DNA of 63,590 nt from JAVSMW01 sp032027005 (GCA_032027005.1 JAVSMW010000014.1:76658-140247); one strand, 5' to 3'; positions 23,446 through 31,980 are shown, counted from the stretch's first letter. Notes: generated by a model not told the origin, from the letters alone. Translations and numbers: made by a program.

Positions 23446-23459
23446 CGAACATTCGTTCT
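23446..23459. promoter_or_regulatory. LexA operator (SOS box) 2
   Basis: CGAACATTCGTTCT, 28 bases (centre to centre) from box 1. Confidence 0.85.
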
Positions 23460-23474
23460 TTGTCAACATTTTTC

Positions 23475-23488
23475 CGAACAAATGTTTG
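23475..23488. promoter_or_regulatory. LexA operator (SOS box) 3
   Basis: CGAACAAATGTTTG, 29 bases from box 2; overlaps the -35 of lexA. Confidence 0.88.
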
Positions 23489-23514
23489 CACTAATTTCCT
23501 AAAAATGCTATAAT
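23486..23514 (+). promoter_or_regulatory. lexA promoter
   Basis: TTGCAC (23486-23491), 17-base spacer, TATAAT (23509-23514). The -35 overlaps SOS box 3, explaining autorepression. Confidence 0.7.
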
Positions 23515-23542
23515 AGTTGTAAGATTGTCAGGAGGTGATTAA

Positions 23543-24157
23543 ATGTATTCTGACCTTAGTGAACGTCAGATTGCGATTTTGAATTTTATTAAAAAGGAAC
23601 TGCTTAAGAAAGGGTATCCGCCATCAGTAAGAGAAATCGGTGAGGCGGTGGGATTAAGTTCAAGCTCTACAGTACACGGCCACCTGGCTCAACTGGAAGA
23701 TAAAGGCTATATCAGGAGAGATCCAACCAAGCCTAGGGCAATCGAAATAATCGAGGGCAATAGCAGTGTTGTGCGCAAGGAAGTTATAAATGTGCCAGTA
23801 GTTGGGCGGGTAGCCGCAGGCCAGCCGATCCTTGCCGTTGAGAACATTGAAGATACCTTCCCTCTGCCGGTTGATTTCGTTAATAACGATAACGTATATA
23901 TCTTATCGGTCCGGGGAGACAGCATGATCAATGCCGGCATTTTGGACGGCGATTATGTTGTGGTTAGACAGCAGTCTCACGCCAAAAACGGTGACATCGT
24001 TGTGGCCCTGCTGGAAGAAGAAGCAACTGTAAAAACTTTTTATAAGGAAAAGGATTATATCAGATTACAACCGGAAAATCCGGCTCTGGACCCAATCTAT
24101 TCTACTGATGTGAAGGTGTTGGGGAAGGTGATCGGCGTATTCCGGCGATTGCATTAA
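23543..24157 (+). CDS. lexA: LexA repressor
   Basis: 204 residues, normal length. N-terminal winged helix (SVREIGEAVGLSSSSTVHGHL), self-cleavage site Ala92-Gly93 in VAAGQP, catalytic Ser127 in RGDSMI and Lys164 in ATVKTF. GGAGGTGAT binding site. Represses SOS genes until RecA filament-stimulated cleavage; divergent from yneA with three operators between them. Confidence 0.97.
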   Translation: MYSDLSERQIAILNFIKKELLKKGYPPSVREIGEAVGLSSSSTVHGHLAQLEDKGYIRRDPTKPRAIEIIEGNSSVVRKEVINVPVVGRVAAGQPILAVENIEDTFPLPVDFVNNDNVYILSVRGDSMINAGILDGDYVVVRQQSHAKNGDIVVALLEEEATVKTFYKEKDYIRLQPENPALDPIYSTDVKVLGKVIGVFRRLH

Positions 24158-24213
24158 AAAAGTGGATGTAACGAAATGTAAGGGGTTTCGTTACTGAGAT
24201 TGGAGGTAGTTAA

Positions 24214-24477
24214 ATGCGTTGGGAAGATGTAGGAAAATCATACCCGCAGCAATGGGTAATTATCGAAGCTATTGAAGCACATACAGAAGACAATAAGCGA
24301 ATAATTGAAAATATCCAGTTAGTTGAGTTGTTCGGTGAGGATAACAATGGAGCGTTACGGCGATATGTTCGGCTTCACAAGGCTCATCCAGAAAAAGAAT
24401 ACTATGTTGTCCATACCTCACGCCCTGAATTGAATGTCAAAGAAAGAAACTGGACAGGAGTGAGGGGCATCAGATGA
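24214..24477 (+). CDS. conserved hypothetical protein paired with a retropepsin-like gene
   Basis: 87 residues, no membrane segment or signal. Begins MRWEDVGKSYPQQWVIIEA; a strand-rich small protein of unknown function. Its stop overlaps the ATG of the aspartic protease-like gene (ATGA), an arrangement often seen for such pairs, so the two products may act together. GGAGG site upstream. Confidence 0.7.
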   Translation: MRWEDVGKSYPQQWVIIEAIEAHTEDNKRIIENIQLVELFGEDNNGALRRYVRLHKAHPEKEYYVVHTSRPELNVKERNWTGVRGIR

Positions 24478-24859
24478 AACTTTATTTTGAATATGGGCTG
24501 CCTTTTGCAGAATTAAAGCTCATTAACAGGGACAAAAAGATAACACTTTCTAAAGCACTGATTGATACCGGTTCTGCAACAACCATCATTTCAACAGAGA
24601 CAGCTATTGATATTGGATTAGGCCCACAGCCTGACGATGAACTTTCCCTAGTGCGTGGTGTTGGTGGCGTTGAATCCGTTTATGAAAAAAGAGTCGACAT
24701 TTTGTTCTGGACACTGCAATCATGAAAAATTTTAAGGTCGATGTGGGAGCTATGCAATATGGGTTTGATATAGATGCTATTGTCGGCATGGACATCCTGG
24801 AGCAGGCAAAAGTAATGATAAACTTTAATGAAATGACCTTAATTCCTATGATAATTTAA
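24474..24859 (+). pseudogene. retropepsin-like aspartic protease, frameshifted
   Basis: The first frame has the catalytic ALIDTGSATTIIS motif (about residue 29) of retroviral-type proteases and reads to YEKRVDILFWTLQS-stop at 24725. A second frame from about 24690 continues FVLDTAIMKNFKVDVGAMQYG, then DAIVGMDILEQAKVMINF, the usual flap and second half, to a stop at 24857-24859. A one-base change in the A6 run (around 24686-24691) would join them as EKKSRHFVLDTAIMK. Could be a real mutation or a homopolymer error. Confidence 0.75.
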
Positions 24860-24939
24860 TTCCAGTTACTATGAGGCTGGTGTCTGCCGCGCTGGTATTA
24901 CCCTAATTAAGTTATCTATACAATTCCTTCACAAAACCA

Positions 24940-24961
24940 AAGAGCACCCTCCGGTGCTCTT
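24940..24961. terminator. bidirectional terminator between convergent genes
   Basis: AAGAGCACC-CTCC-GGTGCTCTT. The minus-strand gene's stop is at the edge of the stem. Confidence 0.75.
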
Positions 24962-25427
24962 AATTTACCCATTTTAACTTATTTATTTTTAGTTTATTCC
25001 CTGCGACTTCGCTATCTTCTATAAAACTAAACTCTTCTGTTTCATGGCGGAGAGTTTTTAAGAACTCTTTCATTTGTTCAATCAAAACATTCAGCTCCCG
25101 GGCAGCAAGGGGTGAGATGCTGGCGATTTGGAACTGCTCGCGGTGTAAGTCAAATACCGGCAGGATGTCTTTGACAATTTCCCTTCTTTTCAAAAGCTTC
25201 TTATTATCAGGGCAGCAGCAGGCATCTCTGGGGCAGGCAACTATTACCCCGTCAACGGATTTTTTCAGGAGTTTGATGATAGCAAAGGAGTCGACTTGGG
25301 CGGGACAACTGACCGGAAGTACCCTTAGTTCGGAAAACCTGACAGTAGTTTCCGGCATTAACTTTGCAGTCATACCAGTACATTTATCACAAATCATTAA
25401 AAGGATCTGCGGGCTATACTCTGACAT
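24960..25427 (-). CDS. MvhD-type hydrogenase/heterodisulfide reductase iron-sulfur protein
   Basis: 155 residues. Features of the MvhD family: N-terminal CDKC, VSCPAQVD, VACPRDACCCPDNKKLLKRR and the tail motif ISPLAARELNVLIEQM. Such proteins carry a [2Fe-2S] cluster and pass electrons between hydrogenase/formate dehydrogenase and HdrA in flavin-based bifurcation. No HdrA, hydrogenase or dehydrogenase is nearby, and the usual GCHPGDCHY signature is altered to ACPRDACCC, so it is a divergent stand-alone copy. Confidence 0.75.
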   Translation of the reverse strand: MSEYSPQILLMICDKCTGMTAKLMPETTVRFSELRVLPVSCPAQVDSFAIIKLLKKSVDGVIVACPRDACCCPDNKKLLKRREIVKDILPVFDLHREQFQIASISPLAARELNVLIEQMKEFLKTLRHETEEFSFIEDSEVAGNKLKINKLKWVN

Positions 25428-25574
25428 CTGGGACTCCCCTTTCCCATCATGATTAATCGGGAATTTTCACTCTACCATCATTATACTCCGAGCTGCCGTA
25501 AATAATCATTCAATTTTCCGTTAATTACCTAAATTAAGACTTCAACGGTCATGTTCTTTGGGCTAAAAACCCCT

Positions 25575-26054
25575 CTATAGTAATACACTCAAGTAAATAA
25601 TTATCATCGCCGCAGCTAAAACAAATTTCAAAAATGCTCCCCCGGCCAAACCCACTACTGTGCCCAGGCCGACTTTAAATGCTTCATCCGGCTTTTTCCC
25701 GCCAATTATTTCTCCAATGACAGCACCTATAAATGGCCCTATCAAAAGTCCCAGGATGTTGAAGATGATCACGCCGAGAATTCCGCCAAGGAAGCAGCCC
25801 CAAGACCCATATTTTGTGGCACCGTATTTCTTGGCCCCGACTACTCCGGAAAAATAGTCAATCACAAGGGAAATTACCGTCAGAAAAAACAAAATACCCA
25901 GAATTGTTATGTTTATGTGTTGAAAATCCTCATAAAACCCATAACCCAGAGCAGCCAGAAATATTAACGGGGCTCCCGGTATTACTGGCAAAATGGTCCC
26001 GGCTGCACCTAATAGCATAACTAATAAAATAACCCAAAAAATCAAGGTCGACAT
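25575..26054 (-). CDS. DUF456 family membrane protein
   Basis: 159 residues, four to five hydrophobic segments rich in glycine. The opening AAGTILPVIPGAPLIFLAALGYGF and the middle VIDYFSGVVGAKKYGATKYGSWG are family signatures of DUF456. Function unknown; glycine-zipper-like repeats suggest oligomers in the membrane. 6 bases downstream of the REC-GGDEF gene and likely in its transcript. Confidence 0.85.
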   Translation of the reverse strand: MSTLIFWVILLVMLLGAAGTILPVIPGAPLIFLAALGYGFYEDFQHINITILGILFFLTVISLVIDYFSGVVGAKKYGATKYGSWGCFLGGILGVIIFNILGLLIGPFIGAVIGEIIGGKKPDEAFKVGLGTVVGLAGGAFLKFVLAAAMIIIYLSVLL

Positions 26055-26060
26055 AGATAT

Positions 26061-27005
26061 TTACCTGACCCTTCTATCAATAACAAATGTACTTCCCGGT
26101 TTTGATTTGGCAAACTTTTTCATCTCAGCCGCTATTTCCGCAACCTGCCAATGATTTTCAATGTCTCTATGTTCATTAGAGACTACAGCAATAGATAAGC
26201 TCATAATCGGGTATTGAGTTACCTTATTTGTGCGGTCCGCGGTTATGATAAAACCCCGATGGCGGTCTTCTGCAGAATAGAAAAGCGGAATGCTGCTGTC
26301 AAACTGGCTGATTATAGCTTCACAGATTTTCTCAATTTTATCCGGTGTGGTAATGGCTATATAATCATCACCGCCTATGTGTCCGATAAAATCGTCAGGA
26401 TTACCCAGTTCCTTGACATTTTTCTCTATGACATGGGCTACAAATTTTATAACTTCATCACCTTTTAAAAAACCATACACATCATTAAAGGCTTTAAAAT
26501 TATCCAGGTCAATATATAAAACACCAAATTTTCTGGTATTATCATTTATCCTGCGTTTTATTTCATATTCTATCAAAATATTTCCAGGCAGCCCGGTCAA
26601 AGGATTAAAAGATTTCTCCTGTTTCGCCCTGCGCAAATGAGTCTTGATTCTAGCTGCCAATTCCAGATTGTCAAAGGGTTTGGTGATGTAATCATCTGCT
26701 CCGGCATCGAGTCCGGCAACTTTATCTTCAACCTGGTCACGTGATGTTAGCATAATTATCGGGAGGTGACTCGTTCTGGTATCATTTCTAAGCAGACGGC
26801 AGATTTCATAGCCGTTCAGCTTGGGTAAAATCACATCCAGCAGTATTATGTCCGGGGTGACCTGGTAAATCAGCTCCATCGCTGAAATGAATTCATTGGC
26901 TGAGAATACCTTATATCCTTCTTTTTCAAGGAAGTCGGTGATAACCCTAACCATAAATTTGTCATCATCTATTATTAATACTTTATTTAAAGTTTGGTCC
27001 TCCAC
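26061..27005 (-). CDS. response regulator with receiver and GGDEF-family domain
   Basis: 314 residues. Receiver domain (IIDDD acidic pocket, phospho-acceptor Asp in ILLDVILPKLNG near 57, Thr/Lys in MLTSRD...ITKPF), then a GGDEF-like domain from about 135 (NPLTGLPGNILIEYEI). The catalytic loop reads HIGGDDY, not GGDEF, and the inhibitory RxxD site is NPDD. GGDD-type domains can be weak or inactive, so cyclic-di-GMP synthesis is possible but not assured. The window holds two cyclic-di-GMP riboswitches. No histidine kinase is adjacent. Confidence 0.9.
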   Translation of the reverse strand: MEDQTLNKVLIIDDDKFMVRVITDFLEKEGYKVFSANEFISAMELIYQVTPDIILLDVILPKLNGYEICRLLRNDTRTSHLPIIMLTSRDQVEDKVAGLDAGADDYITKPFDNLELAARIKTHLRRAKQEKSFNPLTGLPGNILIEYEIKRRINDNTRKFGVLYIDLDNFKAFNDVYGFLKGDEVIKFVAHVIEKNVKELGNPDDFIGHIGGDDYIAITTPDKIEKICEAIISQFDSSIPLFYSAEDRHRGFIITADRTNKVTQYPIMSLSIAVVSNEHRDIENHWQVAEIAAEMKKFAKSKPGSTFVIDRRVR

Positions 27006-27077
27006 CGTACTCCCCCTTAGGCTCAGGCATTATTATATATATTCGACTCTTGCGTACTATATCCTGCCATAGAATTG

Positions 27078-28343
27078 TTATTTATTCGTTTTAGCGGCCA
27101 AACATCCTTGTGCGGCAGATATTATACCAAGCTTAACATACTCTTTTGAAAGACCGCCCTGCATATAAATCGCATAAGGCTCCCGTAGCGGTCCATCAGC
27201 ACTTAACTCAATGGTGGAACCGGAAACAAAGGTCCCGCCGGCCATTATGACAGGGTCGTCATAGCCCGGCATCTCTGCAGGTTCAGGGATCACATGGCCG
27301 TCTAAAGGTGAGCCTTTCTGCAGCCCGCGGCAAAAGGCCACCATCTCGTCAGAACTGCCAAACCTGATGCCCTGAATTATGTCAGACCTAAACTCTTGAT
27401 ATGTTGGAGATACTTCATAACCTATTTTCTCAAATAAGGCAGCCGCAAATACTGCACCCTTCAGGGCTTCACATACCACATGTGGTGCTAAAAAGAGCCC
27501 CTGCAAAAACCACCTGTTGTACTCCAGAGTTGCCCCTATCTTACCGCCAATACCGGGAGCTGTTAACCTACCGGCCGCCATCTCTACCAGCTCTGCACGT
27601 CCGGCAACATAACCACCGCTGGGGACAACCCCGCCTCCCATATTTTTGATCAGCGAACCTGCTACCAAATCCGCCCCTGCTTCAATAGGTTCAGACTCTT
27701 CCACAAATTCACCATAGCAGTTATCTACGAAAATAACCACATTATGGCCGGTGCTCCTGATTGTCCTGATTACCTCCGCTATTTGAGCGATATTCGAGGA
27801 TGACCGCCAGTCATACCCACATGAACGCTGGATCATAACAATTTTGGTTTTATCATTGACCCTGAACTTTATTTCTTCATGATTGAAGCTTCCATCAGGG
27901 TACATTTCCACCTGTTGATAGGATACCCCCATCTCCCTTAAGCTGCCGGGAGCACTGCCCCTCACCCCGATGACTTCTTCCAGGGTATCATAGGGTTTGC
28001 CCGATATAAACAACAGTTCATCACCAGGCCTTAAAATGCCGAACAGGCACAGGGCAATGGCATGGGTGCCTGATGCTATCTGCCCTCTGACCAGTGCCGC
28101 CTCGGCCTTGTATACTGCGGCATAGACATCTTCAACGGCCTGCCGGCCGGCATCACCATAGCCGTAACCAGTTGAACCCTTCAGATGATATTCACTAACT
28201 CTGGTCTGGTGGAATGCCTCGAGAACTTTTTTATGGTTAGTTAAAGATACTTCTTCCAGCCGCCTGTATACCGGCTGGGTCATTTCCTCTATTTCACCGA
28301 CTAACCGGTTAAACTCTATTTCAGTCATATTTACCTCCGTCAC
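27078..28343 (-). CDS. aluminium-resistance / methionine gamma-lyase family PLP enzyme
   Basis: 421 residues of the Met_gamma_lyase family (PF06838). Motifs: HLKGSTGYGYGDAGRQ near 53, VRGQIASGTHAIA (substrate/PLP site), VFVDNCYGEF (cofactor Asp) and the Schiff-base lysine in GSLIKNMGGG. By family a C-S lyase-type enzyme of unproven substrate. It is 6 bases after hflX, the usual neighbour in Firmicutes, and co-transcribed with it. Confidence 0.92.
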   Translation of the reverse strand: MTEVNMTEIEFNRLVGEIEEMTQPVYRRLEEVSLTNHKKVLEAFHQTRVSEYHLKGSTGYGYGDAGRQAVEDVYAAVYKAEAALVRGQIASGTHAIALCLFGILRPGDELLFISGKPYDTLEEVIGVRGSAPGSLREMGVSYQQVEMYPDGSFNHEEIKFRVNDKTKIVMIQRSCGYDWRSSSNIAQIAEVIRTIRSTGHNVVIFVDNCYGEFVEESEPIEAGADLVAGSLIKNMGGGVVPSGGYVAGRAELVEMAAGRLTAPGIGGKIGATLEYNRWFLQGLFLAPHVVCEALKGAVFAAALFEKIGYEVSPTYQEFRSDIIQGIRFGSSDEMVAFCRGLQKGSPLDGHVIPEPAEMPGYDDPVIMAGGTFVSGSTIELSADGPLREPYAIYMQGGLSKEYVKLGIISAAQGCLAAKTNK

Positions 28344-28349
28344 TTTGGT

Positions 28350-30155
28350 CTAATTCCGGTACTCTTTAACCCTGACCAGCACAGCTTCATCCAAATCAAC
28401 TGTAAGCTGCACATGTTCCGGCAGATATTCTTTATTGAGAACCGTTCCTTTGGTATGACAGAGAGCAATCAAGGCTGACTCACTGTAGGGAATGGCGTAA
28501 GTGCCGCGAACTCTTGTCCCAGGCAGGCATTCCAGCAAAACTGCGAAGAAATCCTCTAAGCCTGCCCCGGTCAAGGCCGAAACAAAAACACTTCTGGCCA
28601 CCCGCTTTTTCAACATCTCAATCTTCAAAGGATCCGCCAGTTTATCAATTTTGTTAAATACCGTGATCATTGGTTTATCTGCAATATTCAGCTCTGCCAA
28701 AAGCTTTAAGACAGCATCCGCCTGTTTTTCCATGGCCGGGTGGCTGATGTCCACAACATGAATCAGTACGTCTGCTTCCTGAACCTCTTCCAAAGTGGCC
28801 CGAAAAGCCGCGATTAAATGATGCGGAATTTTATTTATAAAACCAACGGTATCAGACAACAAAACCTCTTTATTATCAGGCAGGTTCAGTCTTCTGGTAG
28901 TTGGGTCCAGGGTTGCAAAAAGCTTGTCCTCAGCCAAAACGTCTGAGTTCGTGAGCCTGTTAAGTAATGTGGATTTCCCTGAATTTGTATAGCCACAGAG
29001 GGAAACCACCGGAATTGGTGTATTTTTCCTGTTTATCCGGTGCAGGTTCCTGTTCTTTTTGACTTGCTCAAGGCTGCGGTTGAGGTCAGAGATCCTTTTT
29101 CTGATCCGTCTCCTGTCTACTTCCAGTTTAGTTTCCCCAGGTCCTCTGGTCCCGATACCTCCCCCCAGCCGGGACAGGGCGGTGCCCATTCCGGTGAGTC
29201 GTGGCAGCAGGTAGTTGAGCTGGGCCAGTTCCACCTGCAGCTTGCCTTCCATAGTCCGGGCCCGCTGAGCAAAAATATCGAGAATAAGGGCCGTCCGGTC
29301 AACAATTTTGATTCCAGTGGTTTCCTCCAGGTTTCTTAACTGGGCCGGAGACAGCTCACTGTCAAAAATTATGACATTGGCTCCCAAGACCTGGGCCTGC
29401 AGACGTACTTCGTCAGCCTTGCCCCTGCCGATGTAAGTGGCTGTGTCTGGGCGGCTGCGGGGTTGGATGACCCGATGCAGGACCACCACCCCTGCTGTCT
29501 TGGCCAGCTGGGCCAGTTCATCCAGAGAGTCATGCACGGCATCGAGATTCTCTCCCGGCCTTTGGACAGCACAAAGGATAGCCTTTTCCTCCAAATTATC
29601 TTTTATTTCATGAGCAGAAGGCCTGGACCGTTTATCTGCTATTAATATATTTTGCATCAGTTCATTGCTGCCAACCACCTTATCGGCGGACAGGGGCCCA
29701 ACTACTGTATAATTATCCGGGAGTCCGTGATTACCCATATTATTGATGGCAACACATATGCCGGGGGCTTGACCCGGCTGGACTCCCAAGGCCGCCATGG
29801 CATCGAGGTTAAGCTGTTCCATAGCGGTAATATCCACATCACTCAAAGCCGGTGAGCCCTGCGGGTGTGTATGAATGCACCTGATCCCGCTGAGCCTGTC
29901 GGAACTGCGCCGGCCAACCACCTCACCGAGGGTCACGGTGGCGTTGTCACCTACCGATACATCAACCACTTTACCGCTTCTGTTAATATATACAGCTACT
30001 TCCCTATTAATTTCGAGGGTAACAGAAGTCAATTCCTCAACAATATCTGCCGACACAAATTGGTCCCTGGCTGTCTTCATGGAAAACAAGCCTTTGAGAC
30101 GCTCAAGGTGTGACTTTTTTAACCCCTCAGTATTACCGTTAATTTGATTCAGCAT
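28350..30155 (-). CDS. hflX: GTPase HflX with an N-terminal JAMM-like domain
   Basis: 601 residues, about 180 longer than E. coli HflX. The C-terminal 410 are standard: HflX N-domain with RPDTATYIGRGKADE and GGGIGTRGPGETKLE, then G1 GYTNSGKST, G3 DTVG, G4 NKID. HflX splits stalled 70S ribosomes. The first 180 residues are unusual: a beta-rich region with an early Glu48/Glu52 and IHTHPQGSPALSDVD, i.e. His95-x-His97-x7-Ser105-x2-Asp108, an exact JAMM metalloprotease motif. A RadC/MPN-like domain is therefore fused to HflX. Function of the fusion unknown. Confidence 0.92.
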   Translation of the reverse strand: MLNQINGNTEGLKKSHLERLKGLFSMKTARDQFVSADIVEELTSVTLEINREVAVYINRSGKVVDVSVGDNATVTLGEVVGRRSSDRLSGIRCIHTHPQGSPALSDVDITAMEQLNLDAMAALGVQPGQAPGICVAINNMGNHGLPDNYTVVGPLSADKVVGSNELMQNILIADKRSRPSAHEIKDNLEEKAILCAVQRPGENLDAVHDSLDELAQLAKTAGVVVLHRVIQPRSRPDTATYIGRGKADEVRLQAQVLGANVIIFDSELSPAQLRNLEETTGIKIVDRTALILDIFAQRARTMEGKLQVELAQLNYLLPRLTGMGTALSRLGGGIGTRGPGETKLEVDRRRIRKRISDLNRSLEQVKKNRNLHRINRKNTPIPVVSLCGYTNSGKSTLLNRLTNSDVLAEDKLFATLDPTTRRLNLPDNKEVLLSDTVGFINKIPHHLIAAFRATLEEVQEADVLIHVVDISHPAMEKQADAVLKLLAELNIADKPMITVFNKIDKLADPLKIEMLKKRVARSVFVSALTGAGLEDFFAVLLECLPGTRVRGTYAIPYSESALIALCHTKGTVLNKEYLPEHVQLTVDLDEAVLVRVKEYRN

Positions 30156-30213
30156 TAGATTCTCCTAATCAATTTGCCTGTTCTTAAATACAATCAATCT
30201 TTATTCGTTAGCC

Positions 30214-31227
30214 CTAAACAAAATCCTTCTTTAAATTTTCCACCACAGAAATTTCGCGTACTCCTTCAATATCGGCTTCCTCAATCAAGATTAAATCTTC
30301 CCTGGTTATCTCACTTTTATTTACCAGACGAACAGCCTGGCGCCGCATGGACTTTTCAATAATATTCCTGACCAGCCTGGCGTTGCCGGAGTGTTCATGG
30401 CCTTTGCCGGACTTAAGTTCAATAATTCTCCTGAGGGCCCTCCTGGCACCGTCGGTTAATTCATATTGTCTTTGGCCAAGCATCAGGTCAGCAATTTGCA
30501 ACAGTTCTCTAATAGTATAATCAGGAAAGACTATATAAATAGGAAATCTTGATTTTAAACCGGGATTAGTTTTAATAAATTCATCCATTTCCTTCTTGTA
30601 TCCTGCCAATATGAGGATCAGGTTATCTTTCTGGTCTTCCATAGCCTTAACCAGGGTGTCTATAGCCTCTTTGCCAAAGTCCTTCTCTCCGCCCCTGGCC
30701 AGGGAATAAGCCTCATCAATAAAGAGTATGCCCCCATAAGCTTTTTTTAGCTGCTCCCGGGTCTTTTGAGCAGTGTGGCCAATATATTCACCGACCAGGT
30801 CTGCCCTTTCAGCTTCAATTAAATGCCCTTTTGACAATACGTTGATTTCTTTGAATAATTTGCCTAAAATCCGCGCTACCGTGGTCTTGCCTGTACCGGG
30901 ATTTCCTTTAAAAATCATATGTAAGACTGATGGTTCGGAAACAAGGTTTTCATTTAACCGTTTACGCTGAATTTCGATAAATGCTTTGATCTCATATACC
31001 AAATCTTTAACAGAGGCCAGGCCTATCAAATCATCCAACTCATTAAGGATTTCCAAAACTTTTTCATTAGCCGCTTCTTCTTTGGGGAGCCCTTTTTCTT
31101 TTTTCTTATCTAAACCGGAAAAAAACAACTGACCCTTAGCTGGAGTCGTATCACCTTTGTCGACATTGTCGAGCCCTGGCTTACAAGTCTTGGCTTTAGG
31201 GCGGATGATTTTAATCTCCAATATCAT
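30214..31227 (-). CDS. spoVK: stage V sporulation protein K-like AAA+ ATPase
   Basis: 337 residues of the CbbX/SpoVK AAA+ family: an N-terminal linker rich in K/D/E (1-75), LDDLIGLASVKDLVYEIKAF, Walker A GNPGTGKTT, the family loop LVGEYIGHTAQKT, Walker B ILFIDEAYSL and arginine-rich sensor FNPGLKSRF-type segment. SpoVK is needed for spore maturation in Bacillus. It is divergent from the HU gene and precedes hflX, the common Firmicute order. CbbX (RuBisCO activase) is a paralogue; the window's RuBisCO-like gene is far away and unrelated in context. Confidence 0.9.
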   Translation of the reverse strand: MILEIKIIRPKAKTCKPGLDNVDKGDTTPAKGQLFFSGLDKKKEKGLPKEEAANEKVLEILNELDDLIGLASVKDLVYEIKAFIEIQRKRLNENLVSEPSVLHMIFKGNPGTGKTTVARILGKLFKEINVLSKGHLIEAERADLVGEYIGHTAQKTREQLKKAYGGILFIDEAYSLARGGEKDFGKEAIDTLVKAMEDQKDNLILILAGYKKEMDEFIKTNPGLKSRFPIYIVFPDYTIRELLQIADLMLGQRQYELTDGARRALRRIIELKSGKGHEHSGNARLVRNIIEKSMRRQAVRLVNKSEITREDLILIEEADIEGVREISVVENLKKDFV

Positions 31228-31448
31228 TCCCCCTCATGGCACAGTATTTTACTCTAATATTATACGCACCTGACTGTGAATGTTTAATAAATAAATGTAA
31301 AAATTTTTGCTATAATTTGGTGTTTTTTGCAGGATTTAAGTTAAATATGTAGAAATGGTAGTAATAACCGGGATATTTTATAAACGCCACGGCATTAACG
31401 AGGATATTTTTATAAACCTACCACGGCATTAACCAGGTAGGTTTTTTT
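31228..31448 (+). other. leader region with an orphan rightward terminator
   Basis: TATAAT at 31311-31316 could start a rightward transcript that meets a terminator at 31414-31448 (AAACCTACC/GGTAGGTTT plus T7) long before the HU gene. A duplicated CCACGGCATTAACSAGG (31387-31403 and 31420-31436) lies in it. Possible small RNA or attenuated leader. Confidence 0.4.
31414..31448 (+). terminator. terminator upstream of the HU gene
   Basis: Perfect 9-bp stem AAACCTACC/GGTAGGTTT, loop containing CACGGCATTAACCA, T7 tail. Confidence 0.75.
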
Positions 31449-31586
31449 AAAGGTATAAAGTCTACAGAGTCAACCTTCAACAATGAATATTTATACCTTA
31501 TCTTTATTCCATTCCGAAGGGAGGGTTCGGGAGTTTCCAGATACGGAAAACACATCCCTTAAGCATTCATTTTAAAGGAGGTTTTT

Positions 31587-31868
31587 TTGTTGACTAAATC
31601 TGACTTAATCGCCAAGGTGACGGACTCGGTCAAGACGCTCAAGAAAAAGGATGTAGAAAAAGCTGTAAACGCCATTTTTACCAGCATTCAAGAAGCCTTA
31701 TCCCAAGGTGAAAAAGCCCAGTTTATTGGTTTTGGGACCTTTGAAGTAAAACAGCGGAAGGCCAGAAAAGGCCGTAATCCCCAATCAGGTACAGTTATAA
31801 ATATTCCTGCAACAGCTGTTCCTGTATTCAAGGCGGGCAAAACCCTCAGAGAGCAGGTAGCTAAATAA
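31587..31868 (+). CDS. hup: HU family DNA-binding protein
   Basis: 93 residues, the standard HU length. TKSDLIAKVTD start, GFGTFEVKQRKARKGRNPQSG DNA-binding beta-arm, VPVFKAGKTLREQV end. Histone-like protein bending DNA. Two adjacent TTG codons (31587, 31590) follow AAAGGAGG; either may start it. Monocistronic between terminators. Confidence 0.95.
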   Translation: MLTKSDLIAKVTDSVKTLKKKDVEKAVNAIFTSIQEALSQGEKAQFIGFGTFEVKQRKARKGRNPQSGTVINIPATAVPVFKAGKTLREQVAK

Positions 31869-31884
31869 TACATATATAATCGAA

Positions 31885-31920
31885 AAAACTCCTGAAACCA
31901 TTGGGTTTCAGGAGTTTTTT
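31885..31920 (+). terminator. terminator of the HU gene
   Basis: AAAACTCCTGAAACC pairs with GGTTTCAGGAGTTTT, T-run, 17 bases after the stop. Confidence 0.9.
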
Positions 31921-31954
31921 GCTTAAGCAATGCTGATCCGATGGAGTTTAAAAC

Positions 31955-31980
31955 TCCACCTGAAGTAAGTTTCACTTTAT
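31955..31980. repeat. dispersed 3'-end element, copy a
   Basis: TCCACCTGAAGTAAGTTTCA plus CTTTAT; 23 of 26 bases match 40183-40208. Both copies cover the stop region of a leftward gene. A shorter piece (CGCTTCACTTTA, 33009-33020) lies downstream of hfq. Confidence 0.6.

Noticed and set aside
24604..24795. Minus-strand frame opposite the retropepsin
   Set aside because: Random open frame without ribosome site, opposite a conserved (though broken) gene.
30214..31227. CbbX (RuBisCO activase) reading for the AAA+ protein
   Set aside because: Context next to hflX and in a spore-former favours SpoVK; the only RuBisCO homologue is a form IV protein 25 kb away.
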